64,000 nt of DNA, from positions 1,964,009-2,028,008 of the forward strand of contig NZ_CP004350.1 of the NCBI RefSeq assembly GCF_000550785.1. Direction: 5' to 3'. How positions within the stretch are numbered: position 1 is the stretch's first letter; every line of letters starts with the position of its first letter. Both the position numbers and the translations under genes were made by a program. Source of the DNA: Corynebacterium casei LMG S-19264. Its GTDB lineage: Bacteria > Actinomycetota > Actinomycetes > Mycobacteriales > Mycobacteriaceae. Positions 52,984 to 62,444 of this stretch are shown in pieces. A model generated the notes under the pieces. It was given only the letters and a program-made list of their open reading frames with translations. It did not search any database and was not told where the DNA came from.

Positions 52984-53952
52984 ATGATTGCGTGGCTGGA
53001 AAAGCACCAGATTTGGCTGTACTTGGCCGCATTGGCGTGTGGCGCGGTAGTGGGACTGGGAATGCCCGCGGCTGCACCGGCGCTTGAAGTGGCCATTAAC
53101 CCGGTCTTGGGGCTGCTGCTTTATGCCGCGTTCTTGGCGGTGCCTTTAAACAGAATCGGCCAGGGCCTTAGAGACTTGAGGTTTCTGGGTGTACTTTTCG
53201 CACTGAATTTCGTCTTGGTTCCGCTGGTGGTGTGGGGATTGACTCGCTTTATCGCGGCGGACCACGTCCTACTCGTCGGCGTGCTCTTTGTGCTTCTGGC
53301 GCCGTGCATTGACTATGTCATTGTCTTTTCGCATCTTGCCGGCGGTGCCAGTGAGCGGTTGCTCTCGGCGACTCCCCTGCTCATGCTTGGGCAAATGGTA
53401 GCCTTGCCGCTGTATCTATGGCTGTTTGTCGGAACGGAGTTTGTACGCTCAGTCGATTTCGCGCCCTTTGTAGAAGCTTTTGTTCTTCTTATTGTTCTTC
53501 CGCTTCTTGCTGCGGGGCTCACACAATTCGCGGCCGCACGGACAGCGTGGGGAAGAAAGCTTGAGGCGATTGTCTCCGCTGCGATGGTGCCGTTGATGAT
53601 AGCCACGTTAGCCATCGTCGTGGCATCGCAGATTTCAGGAGTCTCGCACCAAATTTCCAAGCTCGTAGGCTTGATTCCGCTCTATGTGGCTTTTGCGGCC
53701 AGCATGGCGGTTATTGGTGCGGTGGTATCACGCGCAGCGGGGCTGGATGTTCCAGCACAGCGCGCGATGATTTTTAGCGGAGTAACCAGAAATTCGCTGG
53801 TCATTTTGCCGCTGGTTTTGGCGTTGCCAGCGCAGTTCGCGCTAGCGCCGCTAGTGGTTGTGACGCAAACCTTGGTAGAGCTCCTCATCATGGTGGTCAT
53901 GATCTGGGCGCTACCCCGGGTTATTAAACAGTCAGCTTCTCTTCGTGCTTAG
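52984..53952 (+). CDS. BASS-family (bile acid:Na+ symporter / arsenite efflux-like) transporter
   Basis: 322 residues, about ten membrane helices. 'LLFVLLAPCIDYVIVFSHLA' carries the Cys and charged residues of the Acr3-like subgroup (A-P-C in helix 4), and 'FSGVTRNSLVILPLVLALP' the matching late helix. Proteins of this type are often labelled arsenic resistance, but no ars regulator or reductase stands nearby, so the substrate is open. ATG at 52984 is preceded by GAAGGGG at 7 bp. Its end overlaps the end of the convergent MFS-CBS relic by 29 bp. Confidence 0.8.
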   Translation: MIAWLEKHQIWLYLAALACGAVVGLGMPAAAPALEVAINPVLGLLLYAAFLAVPLNRIGQGLRDLRFLGVLFALNFVLVPLVVWGLTRFIAADHVLLVGVLFVLLAPCIDYVIVFSHLAGGASERLLSATPLLMLGQMVALPLYLWLFVGTEFVRSVDFAPFVEAFVLLIVLPLLAAGLTQFAAARTAWGRKLEAIVSAAMVPLMIATLAIVVASQISGVSHQISKLVGLIPLYVAFAASMAVIGAVVSRAAGLDVPAQRAMIFSGVTRNSLVILPLVLALPAQFALAPLVVVTQTLVELLIMVVMIWALPRVIKQSASLRA

Positions 53953-55844
53953 CCTCTAGGTAGCTAGAGATTGCCAAGCGGTTGATAGCGGAGCGGCTCA
54001 CGATTCCAACCATGTGGCCCTGGTCGTTGGTGACTGGGGCTTTCTTCAGGTTGGCATCGGAAAGCGCTGCGACTGCATCCGCAACTGTTGCGGTGTGAGG
54101 CAGGGAAATAACGTCCTTGGTGGCAAGACGCATGACGTTGAGCTGTCCAAGCTCCTGCATTGCCTGCTCCAAATCCTTGTCCGCGCCGATGGCGAAGGAG
54201 TAGATGTTGGCGGAGCTTGGGTGCGCGGCGGACAGGTAGCGCAGAATATCGCCATCTGAGATGAAACCAACCAGGCGGTTGTCTTGGTCCACAATAGGCG
54301 CGCCGGAAATGCCCAAGGAAGTGAACTTGTACAGTGCCTCCAGCACGGTGCTCTCAGACTTGATGCGGTAGACATCGGTCTTCATCAAACCTGCAACGGT
54401 GCCGGTGGATTCAACCTGTGGTGCCTCTGGCTGTGCGGCCTGAGGCTTACGCGCAGAGTACGCACGAATAGCAAGGTAGGCACCGATAAGGGAGGTAACA
54501 ATGACCAATGCGACCGCAGCGCGGAAGCCGGTGATGAGGGAATCAACTTCATTGTTGCCGGAGGTCATCTGTGCCTGGCTGACCATGCCGTAGATGCCTG
54601 CTGCCAGCGAGGTGCCGACGCCGCCAGCGATCTGGAAGCTGGTGGAAACAACCGTGACACCGTGTGGCCTGGATTCCTGGTCCAGGCTAGACAGCGCGAA
54701 GGTCTGTGCAGGGCCGATAACGAAAGCGGTCGCCAGAACTGCTGGAACATAAAGCGCACCGAAGATAACCAGTGAGGTCTGACCAGCCGCAAGACCAACG
54801 GGTCCAACGAATACTGCCATGGCGATGAAGCCCAGAGGGATGGAGACACGGCCTCCGAAGCGGTCGAACCAGCGGCCGGCGATTGGGCCAAGAACAACAG
54901 TCAACAAGATATCTGGTGCCAGGGTCAGGGATGCTGCCAATGGTGCGGTGCCGCGTGCTGCCTGCAGGAAGAGTGGGATGATGACGTTCATTGCGAAGAC
55001 AAACAGCAGACCGAGCATGGTCATGGCGACGCCGCGGTTAAACGCTGCAGACTGAATGGGCGAAGATCGATCAGTGGGTTTTCAATGCGGTTTTGGCGCA
55101 TAATGAATGCCCACAGGAAGAGCAGACCAACGATGATGGCACCACCGGAGACCAGGATGTTGCCGCCGAATACAGCGGATACGCCATAGAGAATGCCGAT
55201 CAGTGCGACTGCGATGAGCAGGAAGGAAGCAACGTCCAGGACTGGGCGGCCGAGTTCCACTACGGTGTAGAGAATGATTGCACCAGCAATCAGCACGAGG
55301 ACTACCAGCACGGCGAATACCCACATCAGGGTGCGCCATGGCGCGATGGTAAGCATTGCACCAGACAGCACGATGGCCAGTGATGGGCCGAGCGTGGTCA
55401 TAGCAGCCATGATGCCCATGTTCATGCCGAGCTTTTCACGTGGTGAAACAGCCAGGGTGATGTTCATGCCAATTGGGGTCAGCAGACCGGTTCCGATTGC
55501 CTGCAGCAAACGGCCGATGAGCAAGGTAGCAAAGTTTGGTGCAAGAGCACCGATAACAGAGCCCACAACCATGATGGCGGTAACGGTGATAAACAGTGAC
55601 TTGGTTGGGAACCGGCGGTACAGCACGTTGGCTACCGGAACGAATACAGCAGCAACCAAAAGGTAGCCAGTGGTCAGCCACTGCACGGTGTTAACGTCGA
55701 CGCCGAAATCATTCATGATTGGCGCAAGGCGACGTTGAGGAAGGTTTCATTGAAGGTGGCCAAGAATGCTGCGGCCGCCGCGATGGTAATCATCCAGCCT
55801 GGCGATGATTTGGGCTTTGTTTGGACATGGGTGGTTGAATCCAT
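53924..55844 (-). pseudogene. broken MFS drug transporter fused to a CBS-domain pair
   Basis: One DHA2-type MFS gene read in three frames. It starts at 55844 (MDSTTHVQTKPKSSPGW, GGAG before it); after 'FNETFLNVAL' one G is missing, where homologues continue 'APIMNDFGVDV'. The second part (55716-55021) is open to 'RPFSLQR', where one T is missing before 'FNRGVAMTM'. The third part (55024-53924) finishes the transporter and then has two CBS domains ('MKTDVYRIKSESTVLEALY', 'VDQDNRLVGFISDGDILRY', 'NVMRLATKDVISLPHT', 'GHMVGIVSRSAINRLAI'). CBS pairs bind adenine nucleotides; a CBS tail on an MFS exporter is unusual. Both lesions are single-base deletions in short runs, so sequencing error is possible. 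Confidence 0.85.
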
Positions 55845-56127
55845 GGAGTCTCCTGACAATCAGCGATGGTGTTGCTCGAGCGTGCCGTGTCAGAAGTCCT
55901 GGTGCCGGGGACTTCGCGTGTCGTTTCGTCGATGAGATTCAAAGCCAAGAACTAAGAATCACGGTGGCCACTTTGGCCAAGCAATTAAGGTAGCAGATAT
56001 TTTCTTTTCGCATAAGCCAAAACCAATCCACGCAGGTCAATCACGCAAAATTGAGCACAAAAATGCTTCAATATTTGAGCATAAATAGAGCCCGTTTATA
56101 CGCCTTTTATGCGCCTTAGATACAAAG

Positions 56128-56164
56128 AGGCTGCGCACTGAAGTCCAGATTCGCTGCGCAGCCT
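56128..56164 (-). terminator. terminator of the MFS gene at 56194
   Basis: 10-bp stem AGGCTGCGCA / TGCGCAGCCT with a 17-nt loop, followed on the minus strand by CTTTGT. The rest of the 349-bp gap up to 55845 shows only leader-like A+T-rich sequence. Confidence 0.75.
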
Positions 56165-56193
56165 GTCAAGGTTTGCTGCAAGAACAGTACTAC

Positions 56194-57435
56194 TTAGCTC
56201 ACAAGCGCCATGCTTTCAACGTTTTCAACAACACCGTTCTTGGCACGCTCGGAGCGTGCGTGGGTGCACAGGTAGAAGATTCCAGCGAACACGCCAACGG
56301 CGGCAAGCACGGCATACATTGCGCCAAAGCCGATGTACTCGCTCAGTGCTCCGAGGATGATTGGGCCGAAGCCAAATCCAATGTCCACGAAGAGGAAGAG
56401 GGTGGAGAATGCGGAGCCGAATTCGCTCTTGTCCACCACGCCGACTGCGATGGCTTGAACGGCAGGCATCAAGGTGCCGTAGCCCAAACCTGCAAGAAGA
56501 CCTGCAACAACAACGTGCCAGTTCGCGGTAGCTAGAGACAGCACTACGAAAGAGACGACAAAGAAGAACAAGCCGAAGTAAATGACCACGTTGTCACCGC
56601 GGTGGTCTTGCAGTTTGCCCAGGAAGGAGCGCATGACAAACATGGAAATCGCGTAAGCGATGAAGAACAGGCCAGCGCCAGCGACAACATTACGTTCTTC
56701 GGCAAAGGCGTTGATATGCGCGATAACGCCAGAGTAGGCAAAGCCCACCAGCAAAATAAAAATGCCGATAGGCACAATCTTAGGATTTACAATGGACTTG
56801 AAGCTGAACTTCGCCGGAGCTGGGCCCTGACCATTTTCATCAAGTTCTGCTTCTGCCTCAGAGGTACGGAAGTACATGACGACAGACGCGATGAGAGAGA
56901 TGATGGAAATGCCGAGGACAACCACAAACAGCATCTGGTAATCAAATGTGCCAAGAACAAACAGGGCCAGGGCTGGGCCCAATGCGGCAGAGACGGTTGT
57001 TCCCAGCGCTAGGTAGCCGGTGCCCTCAGAGCGGCGTGCGGAAGGAATAAGTTCCTGCACCATCGCCATGATCGCCGTGACGGAGAAAGCATAAGCAATG
57101 CCGTGGAAGAAGCGGTTGGCATACAGAAATGGCAAGGAATCAATAGGGATATACAGTGCACATGCAAGGGTTGTGGCGATGACAGAGATCAACACAATCT
57201 TGTGGCGGCCGAAGCGGTCAATAATATAGCCCGAGACAAAACGGGAGAAGATTGCACCAATAACAATGGAACTCGCGGCAAAGCCAGCTTCGGTTTCCGA
57301 AGCACTAAAATCCCTGATGGCATACAGCGCCATGGTGGTAATCAGGAAGTAAAACACCAGAAATTGCAGCAAGTTGGCAACCCAGCCCATCACGAAAGTT
57401 GGTGTAAAAAGTGTAGCCTCTTCAGTTGTATGCAT
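56194..57435 (-). CDS. MFS transporter controlled by the divergent MarR regulator
   Basis: 413 residues, 12 membrane helices. 'YIIDRFGRHKIVLISVIATT' is the MFS motif A between helices 2 and 3, and 'AYAFSVTAIMAMVQELIPSA' follows; a charged loop (SEAEAELDENGQGPAP) divides the halves. Resembles the small-molecule exporters (YfcJ/AraJ-like group) of actinobacteria; substrate unknown. Divergent from a MarR-type gene with two matching palindromes in the 142-bp gap, so regulation by the neighbour is likely. Confidence 0.88.
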   Translation of the reverse strand: MHTTEEATLFTPTFVMGWVANLLQFLVFYFLITTMALYAIRDFSASETEAGFAASSIVIGAIFSRFVSGYIIDRFGRHKIVLISVIATTLACALYIPIDSLPFLYANRFFHGIAYAFSVTAIMAMVQELIPSARRSEGTGYLALGTTVSAALGPALALFVLGTFDYQMLFVVVLGISIISLIASVVMYFRTSEAEAELDENGQGPAPAKFSFKSIVNPKIVPIGIFILLVGFAYSGVIAHINAFAEERNVVAGAGLFFIAYAISMFVMRSFLGKLQDHRGDNVVIYFGLFFFVVSFVVLSLATANWHVVVAGLLAGLGYGTLMPAVQAIAVGVVDKSEFGSAFSTLFLFVDIGFGFGPIILGALSEYIGFGAMYAVLAAVGVFAGIFYLCTHARSERAKNGVVENVESMALVS

Positions 57436-57457
57436 GTCTCTCCTTGCTCAAAATTTA

Positions 57458-57470
57458 TTGCATCGTGCAA
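57458..57470. promoter_or_regulatory. operator-like palindrome 1
   Basis: TTGCATCGTGCAA: arms TTGCA/TGCAA. 44 bp from the second copy, close to the MFS start, in the shared promoter region. Confidence 0.75.
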
Positions 57471-57501
57471 AATGCATGCTCAATTAAGGTATACCCCTTT
57501 A

Positions 57502-57514
57502 TTGCATCATGCAA
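57502..57514. promoter_or_regulatory. operator-like palindrome 2
   Basis: TTGCATCATGCAA: perfect dyad TTGCAT-C-ATGCAA. Same half-sites as copy 1. Expected target of the MarR-type regulator encoded at 57578. Confidence 0.8.
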
Positions 57515-57577
57515 CTGGCCTGTTAGGATAAGTTTTACTTAAGCCCACAAGCACGTTTTAGGGAGCGAGTTTAAGCA

Positions 57578-58105
57578 ATGTCAGCAGTACCGCCAGAAGC
57601 CAACAATCAACAAGATTCAGACAAAGCTACGGCTCCAACGGGGTCTGAGCAGGAAGTGTTTGATCAGATTGCTTATGAGGTCATTTTGCTGACCCGCTAC
57701 GCCGCGCAGAACTTACCGGCGATTAAGCGCGAGACCATCATGGATCGCAGCGCGCTGATTTTGCTCTCCCGCCTCGATGCCCAGGGCCCAATGACGGTCA
57801 ATGAGCTCGCTGAGGCTTTTGGCTTGAATGTTTCTACGGTGCATCGACAGCTTAAAGCTGCAATTGCCAATGATCTGATTGAAACAATCGAAGACCCCGA
57901 GAATCCTGCCAAGCTGCACCGCCCCACCGCCAACGGCATGGACACTTTGGGCCGCGAGCTCAGCGCGCGCCGCGAGGATTTGGGCAAGATTTACAAGGAT
58001 TGGGACGCGAAAGATATTGAGGACTTCGCGCGTCTTATGCTCAAGCACAATAAGAGCCTAGAGAGCTACTTGGAGCTCCCATGGCCGCGCCAGCACAAGG
58101 CTTGA
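57578..58105 (+). CDS. MarR-family transcriptional regulator
   Basis: 175 residues. Winged-helix: 'ALILLSRLDAQGPMTVNELA' and 'EAFGLNVSTVHRQLKAAIAN' (helix-turn-helix) with wing 'IETIEDPENPAKLHRPTANG'. The dimerisation helices are at both ends. MarR proteins usually repress the divergent exporter and are released by its substrate. Divergent from the MFS gene; two TTGCA-N3-TGCAA sites lie between them. Confidence 0.9.
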   Translation: MSAVPPEANNQQDSDKATAPTGSEQEVFDQIAYEVILLTRYAAQNLPAIKRETIMDRSALILLSRLDAQGPMTVNELAEAFGLNVSTVHRQLKAAIANDLIETIEDPENPAKLHRPTANGMDTLGRELSARREDLGKIYKDWDAKDIEDFARLMLKHNKSLESYLELPWPRQHKA

Positions 58106-58127
58106 GCATTGCTTGTCGATGTTTTAA

Positions 58128-58487
58128 CTACGACTTCTTCACCACGCTGGACTTGAGGCGCATCTGCCCAAATCCAGGGACCTTGGCTTCAATATCGTGG
58201 CCATCAACAGGGGTTTCTAGAATTCGGATGCCGCTCACTTTGGTGCCAATCTTGATGGCGCTGGAGCCCTTAACTTTGAGGCTTTTCACGATGCTGACGG
58301 AGTCGCCGTCAATGAGGACATTTCCTACTGAGTCTTTGATGACGCTTGCATCGGCAGCAGCCGCATCATCGTCCCCAGCCTCACCGTCGACCCATTCATG
58401 GGCGCACATTGGGCAGACTAGGAAGCCTGCGTTTTCATAAGTAAATTCACTGCTGCATTCTGGGCAGGGAGCTAAAGTGTCAGACAT
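58128..58487 (-). CDS. PhnA/YjdM-like zinc-ribbon protein
   Basis: About 119 residues. Zinc ribbon 'CPECSSEFTYENAGFLVCPM' with a second C-x2-C ('CPMC') and 'HEW', an Asp/Ala-rich insertion, then the PhnA beta-barrel 'VLIDGDSVSIVKSLKVKGSS' and 'RILETPVDGHDIEAKVPGFG'. Once called alkylphosphonate uptake protein; its true role is not settled. Start ATG at 58487 (MSDTLAPCPEC). Convergent with the MarR gene. Confidence 0.88.
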   Translation of the reverse strand: MSDTLAPCPECSSEFTYENAGFLVCPMCAHEWVDGEAGDDDAAAADASVIKDSVGNVLIDGDSVSIVKSLKVKGSSAIKIGTKVSGIRILETPVDGHDIEAKVPGFGQMRLKSSVVKKS

Positions 58488-58566
58488 AATCTGCAAATAG
58501 TACCCGATCTACATTCAACTTCGCAGGTCACACCCCACAATGCAGGAGCTCTGTTAGCCTGGCTTT

Positions 58567-58965
58567 ATGGCTATGAAAGCAACGCGTACGAATCAGAATG
58601 AATACACCGTCACAAACCAGGACGGCACCTCTTTGAAGGTTTCCCCTCATGGCACCCCAGGTGCCTTCTCCCCTGGTGAGCTCTTGCAGGCAGCACTGCT
58701 TGGTTGCGCTTCCCTTTCTGCGGATGCGCAACTATCACACATGCTGGGAGCCGATTTTGATGCCAAGGCATCCGTTAAATCCACCGAAGCCGACAACTTC
58801 ATCACCGATATGCTCTTCGAATTTCAGATTAAGACCGAAGGATTGGATGATGCCGAGCGCGAGAAAATCATCAAGGCTGCCGCCAAGAAGATTGAACGCC
58901 TGTGCATTGTGAAGCGATCACTGAACAAGGGAATCAACACCGAAACGGATATCTCCGCTTCTTAA
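58567..58965 (+). CDS. OsmC-family protein
   Basis: 132 residues. 'FSPGELLQAALLGCASLSAD' has the first redox Cys on the central helix, and 'AAKKIERLCIVKRSLNKGI' the second Cys, as in OsmC/YhfA-type proteins, some of which reduce organic peroxides with Cys. The region between is shorter than in OsmC. Cytosolic. Divergent from the PhnA-like gene. Confidence 0.83.
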   Translation: MAMKATRTNQNEYTVTNQDGTSLKVSPHGTPGAFSPGELLQAALLGCASLSADAQLSHMLGADFDAKASVKSTEADNFITDMLFEFQIKTEGLDDAEREKIIKAAAKKIERLCIVKRSLNKGINTETDISAS

Positions 58966-58976
58966 CCCAGCGCAAA

Positions 58977-59038
58977 GAAAGCCCCGTTTCCGAACGGCAT
59001 CGGTTCATTGCGAACTGCCATGGGGAAAGGGGCTTTCC
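58977..59038. terminator. bidirectional terminator between osmC-like and dapA-like genes
   Basis: GAAAGCCCC (58977-58985) pairs with GGGGCTTTC (59029-59037) over a 43-nt interior that itself can pair partly. It can serve both convergent genes. Confidence 0.75.
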
Positions 59039-59072
59039 AGTTACGCTTTAATTAGTACTCGTTGAGTTCGAG

Positions 59073-59972
59073 TTACTGCGCGTATGCGTGAAGGTTCTTC
59101 AGTGCCTTTTCAACGCGTGCGGTTGCTTCCTCGGAGATATCCGCCATCGGTGCTCGTGGCAGACCGATGGGGAAGCCCTGCAGGTCAAGGCCCTTCTTTA
59201 CAGCTGCGATGAATGGCTCAGAAATCATGGCATCAATAACTGGGTAGACCTTGTTCCAGGCGCTCAGCCCCTCTGCGAGCTGACCTTCCTGAATCAGCTT
59301 GACCACAGCAACGATTTCTTCTGGGATGACATTGGCAGCGCCAGCCATGACACCGGCTGCGCCTTCGACCAGCGCGCTGTAGATGTAGCTGTCCCAACCG
59401 ATGATGGTATCCAATGCATCCGAGTGGTGGTGGATGAGCTGCAGCGCTTGCTCCCAGTTGGCAGAAGAGTCCTTGATGTAGTGAATGTTGTCGAATTCAC
59501 GCGCGAGGGAACCTGCAGAGTCTGCGTCCAAGTTCACGCCGGTGGCTCCCGGAATGTTGTAGAGCATGACTGGCAGCTCAACGGCATCCGCAACAGTGCG
59601 AATGTAGTTGGTGGTCTCATCCAAGCTCAATGGCTCGTAGTAAGGGGTGACCAGCATGAGAACATCCGCGCCAGAGTCTTGTGCCTTCTTGGACAAACGG
59701 ATTGCTTCGCGGGTGGTGGTTGCACCGGTTTGCGCGATGACAGGAACGCGCCCAGCGGTGTGAGATACCACGGTATCCACCAGTTCAATGCGCTCTTCGC
59801 TGCTCAGCGATGCAAATTCGCCGGTCGATCCACCAACCACAACGCCGTTGATGCCACCGTTGATGGAGCGGTCAACAACCTTCTTCAGCAGGTCAACGGC
59901 AACGTCCTGGTTGTCTGCGAATGGGATGGACAGTGCGGTCAGTACGCCGCGCAGTTCTACTTTTTTGGTCAT
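59073..59972 (-). CDS. dihydrodipicolinate synthase-family (DapA/NanA-like) aldolase or lyase
   Basis: 299 residues, TIM barrel. Family signs: 'GINGVVVGGSTGEFASLSSE' (the pyruvate-binding loop G-x-T-G-E), 'VMLYNIPGATGVNLDADSAG' with the catalytic Tyr, and the Schiff-base Lys in 'NIHYIKDSSANWEQAL'. It could be a DHDPS, N-acetylneuraminate lyase or another 2-oxoacid aldolase. It is not near the dap genes, but is followed upstream by an FAD oxidoreductase 27 bp away, so it probably acts in the same catabolic unit. A catabolic function is my inference. Confidence 0.88.
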   Translation of the reverse strand: MTKKVELRGVLTALSIPFADNQDVAVDLLKKVVDRSINGGINGVVVGGSTGEFASLSSEERIELVDTVVSHTAGRVPVIAQTGATTTREAIRLSKKAQDSGADVLMLVTPYYEPLSLDETTNYIRTVADAVELPVMLYNIPGATGVNLDADSAGSLAREFDNIHYIKDSSANWEQALQLIHHHSDALDTIIGWDSYIYSALVEGAAGVMAGAANVIPEEIVAVVKLIQEGQLAEGLSAWNKVYPVIDAMISEPFIAAVKKGLDLQGFPIGLPRAPMADISEEATARVEKALKNLHAYAQ

Positions 59973-59999
59973 GATTCTCCTTCTCCTTGAAAGTTGTGA

Positions 60000-61424
60000 T
60001 TAAGCTGCAGAGTTGCTTGGTGCGGCACTAGCTGGTGCGGATGTGGCTGGTGCTGCCGCCACGGTGGTGTTGCGTGGCTGGTTTTCGCGAGCCAACAGGC
60101 TGGCCGCGCGCTCGGCGGCAGTAAATGCCGAGGTAATTGCAGTTTCGGTATAGAGGGAGCCGAGGTAGTCACCGGCGAGGAAGACTCGCTCTTCTGGCTT
60201 CATCAACGTTTCCTGTAGCTTTGCACGGCCTGGGAAGCAGTACGGTGCGCCTAGTTCCCAACGCTGAATGTGGGATTCTTCGATGATGTATTCAAAACCC
60301 GGCAGGACTTCAGACAGGTCCCTGACGTAGATGTCGGTGATTTCTTCATCGCTGAGCGGCAGCAAGTTATTGGCCAAGATTGCTGGGGAGAAGCACATGA
60401 TGCTTCCACCCTTTTGGCGGCTGGTCTCTGAACCGCGAACGATGTTGCCCAAGTTCAAGGTCACTGCCATGGAACGCTTCGGAGTTGCAATGCCATAGGC
60501 ACTATCCCAGACCTGTGATGAGGTTTCATTGGTCAAGAATGCACCGGCAACATACGAACCGTACTTGACCTGGCCCAGAGCTGCGCGCAGCTCTGGACGC
60601 AAGTCCACACCAATCTTGTGACTGATAGTTGCAGGCGTTGCCATAATCGCGGTGCGTGCGGTTTCCTCTTTTTCCACACCGTCTTGGATGTATCGCACTA
60701 CAACGTGATCTTTGTGTTGAGTGACTTCTTGGACCTGCGCACCGGTTTCAATGCGGTCACGAAGTGCCGCGGCGATGGTTTCAGTCAAGGTGGATGGGCC
60801 ACCCAAAATAGACTTGGACAGGCCTTGGCCGATGTTCCACACCAAGCTGAAGTAGCCGATGCCTGCGCCTGCAGAAATCTCATCCGGGTCACCAGCAGAG
60901 CGGGTCACTGTTGGGGTGAACAAGGCTTCAGCTTCTGGACCGATGTTGCCGAGGTAGTCCGCGAAACAGCGATCATTCTCGAAATCGTAGATGCGCTGCT
61001 GGCGCTGCTCCCCTGTTTCATTCGGGCGGCGGCGAACAACCGATGCGTAGCGGAATACATCCTTGCTGACTTTCATGCCGGCTGTGATCATTGCCGCACG
61101 GTCGCTCATCTTCATTGGGATGCGGAATGGGTAGGTCTGCAGTGGGCCCTTGAGCAACACCTTGCCGTTCATGTGGGTGCCTGCCAACGTGCCTGGAACG
61201 TCAACGGAGCCGGTACCGGTTTCTGATAGTAGGACATCGGTGGATGTTCCGCGACCACCAAAGACGTGACCTCCCCAGTTCAGGAAGTATGCGCCGCGCT
61301 TTTCAGAGCGGATGCGACCGCCAATGCGCTCGCTTGATTCCAAGATGGCGGTATCCCAATGGCGCAAGCGCCATGCTGCGGAAAGACCTGCTAATCCTCC
61401 ACCGATAATGATTGCATCCTTCAT
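60000..61424 (-). CDS. FAD-dependent amine oxidase / protoporphyrinogen-oxidase-like protein
   Basis: 474 residues. N-terminal FAD-binding loop 'AIIIGGGLAGLSAAWRLRHW', then 'RIGGRIRSEKRGAYFLNWGG' and the C-terminal FAD motif 'RVFLAGDYLGSLYTETAITS'. Related to the flavin amine oxidase/HemG group. The C-terminal 35 residues are an Ala/Thr/Ser/Pro-rich tail. In one operon with the DapA-like gene behind it; the 5' gap holds a strong inverted repeat. Substrate unknown. Confidence 0.87.
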   Translation of the reverse strand: MKDAIIIGGGLAGLSAAWRLRHWDTAILESSERIGGRIRSEKRGAYFLNWGGHVFGGRGTSTDVLLSETGTGSVDVPGTLAGTHMNGKVLLKGPLQTYPFRIPMKMSDRAAMITAGMKVSKDVFRYASVVRRRPNETGEQRQQRIYDFENDRCFADYLGNIGPEAEALFTPTVTRSAGDPDEISAGAGIGYFSLVWNIGQGLSKSILGGPSTLTETIAAALRDRIETGAQVQEVTQHKDHVVVRYIQDGVEKEETARTAIMATPATISHKIGVDLRPELRAALGQVKYGSYVAGAFLTNETSSQVWDSAYGIATPKRSMAVTLNLGNIVRGSETSRQKGGSIMCFSPAILANNLLPLSDEEITDIYVRDLSEVLPGFEYIIEESHIQRWELGAPYCFPGRAKLQETLMKPEERVFLAGDYLGSLYTETAITSAFTAAERAASLLARENQPRNTTVAAAPATSAPASAAPSNSAA

Positions 61425-61595
61425 GGGATGGCTCCTTACTCTTTGATTTCCGAAAAGTTCGTGGTTTTGATGTGTGTGCGTCTAGTGCCACGAGCTTCAA
61501 GTATTCGACAGCAATTCTTTTAAAGTTCAATGCCACTGCTGATGAGTGTCATCACTCGAATTCCTAACTGTCTTGCAGGACACGACAATCTGTGA

Positions 61596-61621
61596 TGACA
61601 AATCACACAAGTGGTTTGTCA
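61596..61621. promoter_or_regulatory. inverted repeat in the promoter of the FAD oxidoreductase operon
   Basis: TGACAAATCAC-ACAA-GTGGTTTGTCA: 11-bp arms with a single mismatch. About 170 bp before the gene start, within a 327-bp non-coding stretch. Candidate operator for the GntR regulator next door. Confidence 0.65.
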
Positions 61622-61709
61622 AAAGTATTTTGAATATTCACATCCTTGACGCTTTCACGCAGTTCAAGGCTCTAAAGCAGGCTGAAGAAATTGAAACAGC
61701 ATAGAAAAA

Positions 61710-61737
61710 TCCCCCGGTATCGGAAGACACTAGGGGA
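61710..61737 (-). terminator. terminator of the GntR gene
   Basis: TCCCC / GGGGA stem; on the minus strand followed by TTTTT. It stands 15 bp after the gene. Confidence 0.65.
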
Positions 61738-61751
61738 AGAATTCTTGAGTT

Positions 61752-62444
61752 TTAGTGCGACAAAGCGACGGTAATTCGCTGCATCGCCGATTCGATGGAC
61801 GCTTGGGTAACTTGCGCCGCAGCCGCAGAGTCGCCTGCCTCCACCGCTTCAATGAGCGCGGGTTGATATTCCAAGAGCTTGGCGATGATATCTTCCGACA
61901 GCTCACCGCGCGCACCCATAATCTTGAAAAAGCGGCAGCGGTCCCACAGCGAACGGATGTGATCCATAAGCACGACATTTCCTGATGCCGCATACACAAT
62001 GGTCAGCATCTCTTCATCTAGATTGAGATACTCAATAACGTCATTGCGCTTTATGGCATCACGCAGCTTGTCATTGAGCTGCTTTAAGTGTGCAATCTCG
62101 GATGCTTCAAGGTTTAGCGCGCCCAGGCGGGCCGCTTCGACTTCAAGTAGTCCACGCACGGCGTAAATCTGCAAAAGCTCATCACGCGAAAGTTCTTTGA
62201 CCACGGCGCCGCGGTAAGGCTGCGTCTCAACCAGCCCGACCTCTTCAAGCCGTTTGATGGCTTCACGCACAGGCATCACGCTAATACCCAGGTCGGCAGC
62301 TAGATCTCGAATCTGAAGACGTCGGCCTGCCTCGTACTCCCCCTTCACAATCGCGTTATGCAAGGCGTCATAAGCTTGATCGCCGACCCGGGCAGTGGCT
62401 TGAAGTTTCGAAAGAGGCATGGTGCCAACTATAGCGAACACCAT
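61752..62444 (-). CDS. GntR-family (FadR/FCD type) transcriptional regulator
   Basis: 230 residues. Winged helix 'YDALHNAIVKGEYEAGRRLQ' and 'IRDLAADLGISVMPVREAIK' with 'RLEEVGLVETQPYRGAVV', then the helical FCD ligand domain ('IYAVRGLLEVEAARLGAL', 'LNLDEEMLTIVYAASGN'). FCD regulators usually sense organic acids and repress catabolic genes. ATG at 62444 has AGGAGA 6 bp before it. An inverted repeat covers the start codon, pointing to autoregulation. It follows the AGCS symporter gene by 48 bp. Confidence 0.92.
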   Translation of the reverse strand: MVFAIVGTMPLSKLQATARVGDQAYDALHNAIVKGEYEAGRRLQIRDLAADLGISVMPVREAIKRLEEVGLVETQPYRGAVVKELSRDELLQIYAVRGLLEVEAARLGALNLEASEIAHLKQLNDKLRDAIKRNDVIEYLNLDEEMLTIVYAASGNVVLMDHIRSLWDRCRFFKIMGARGELSEDIIAKLLEYQPALIEAVEAGDSAAAAQVTQASIESAMQRITVALSH

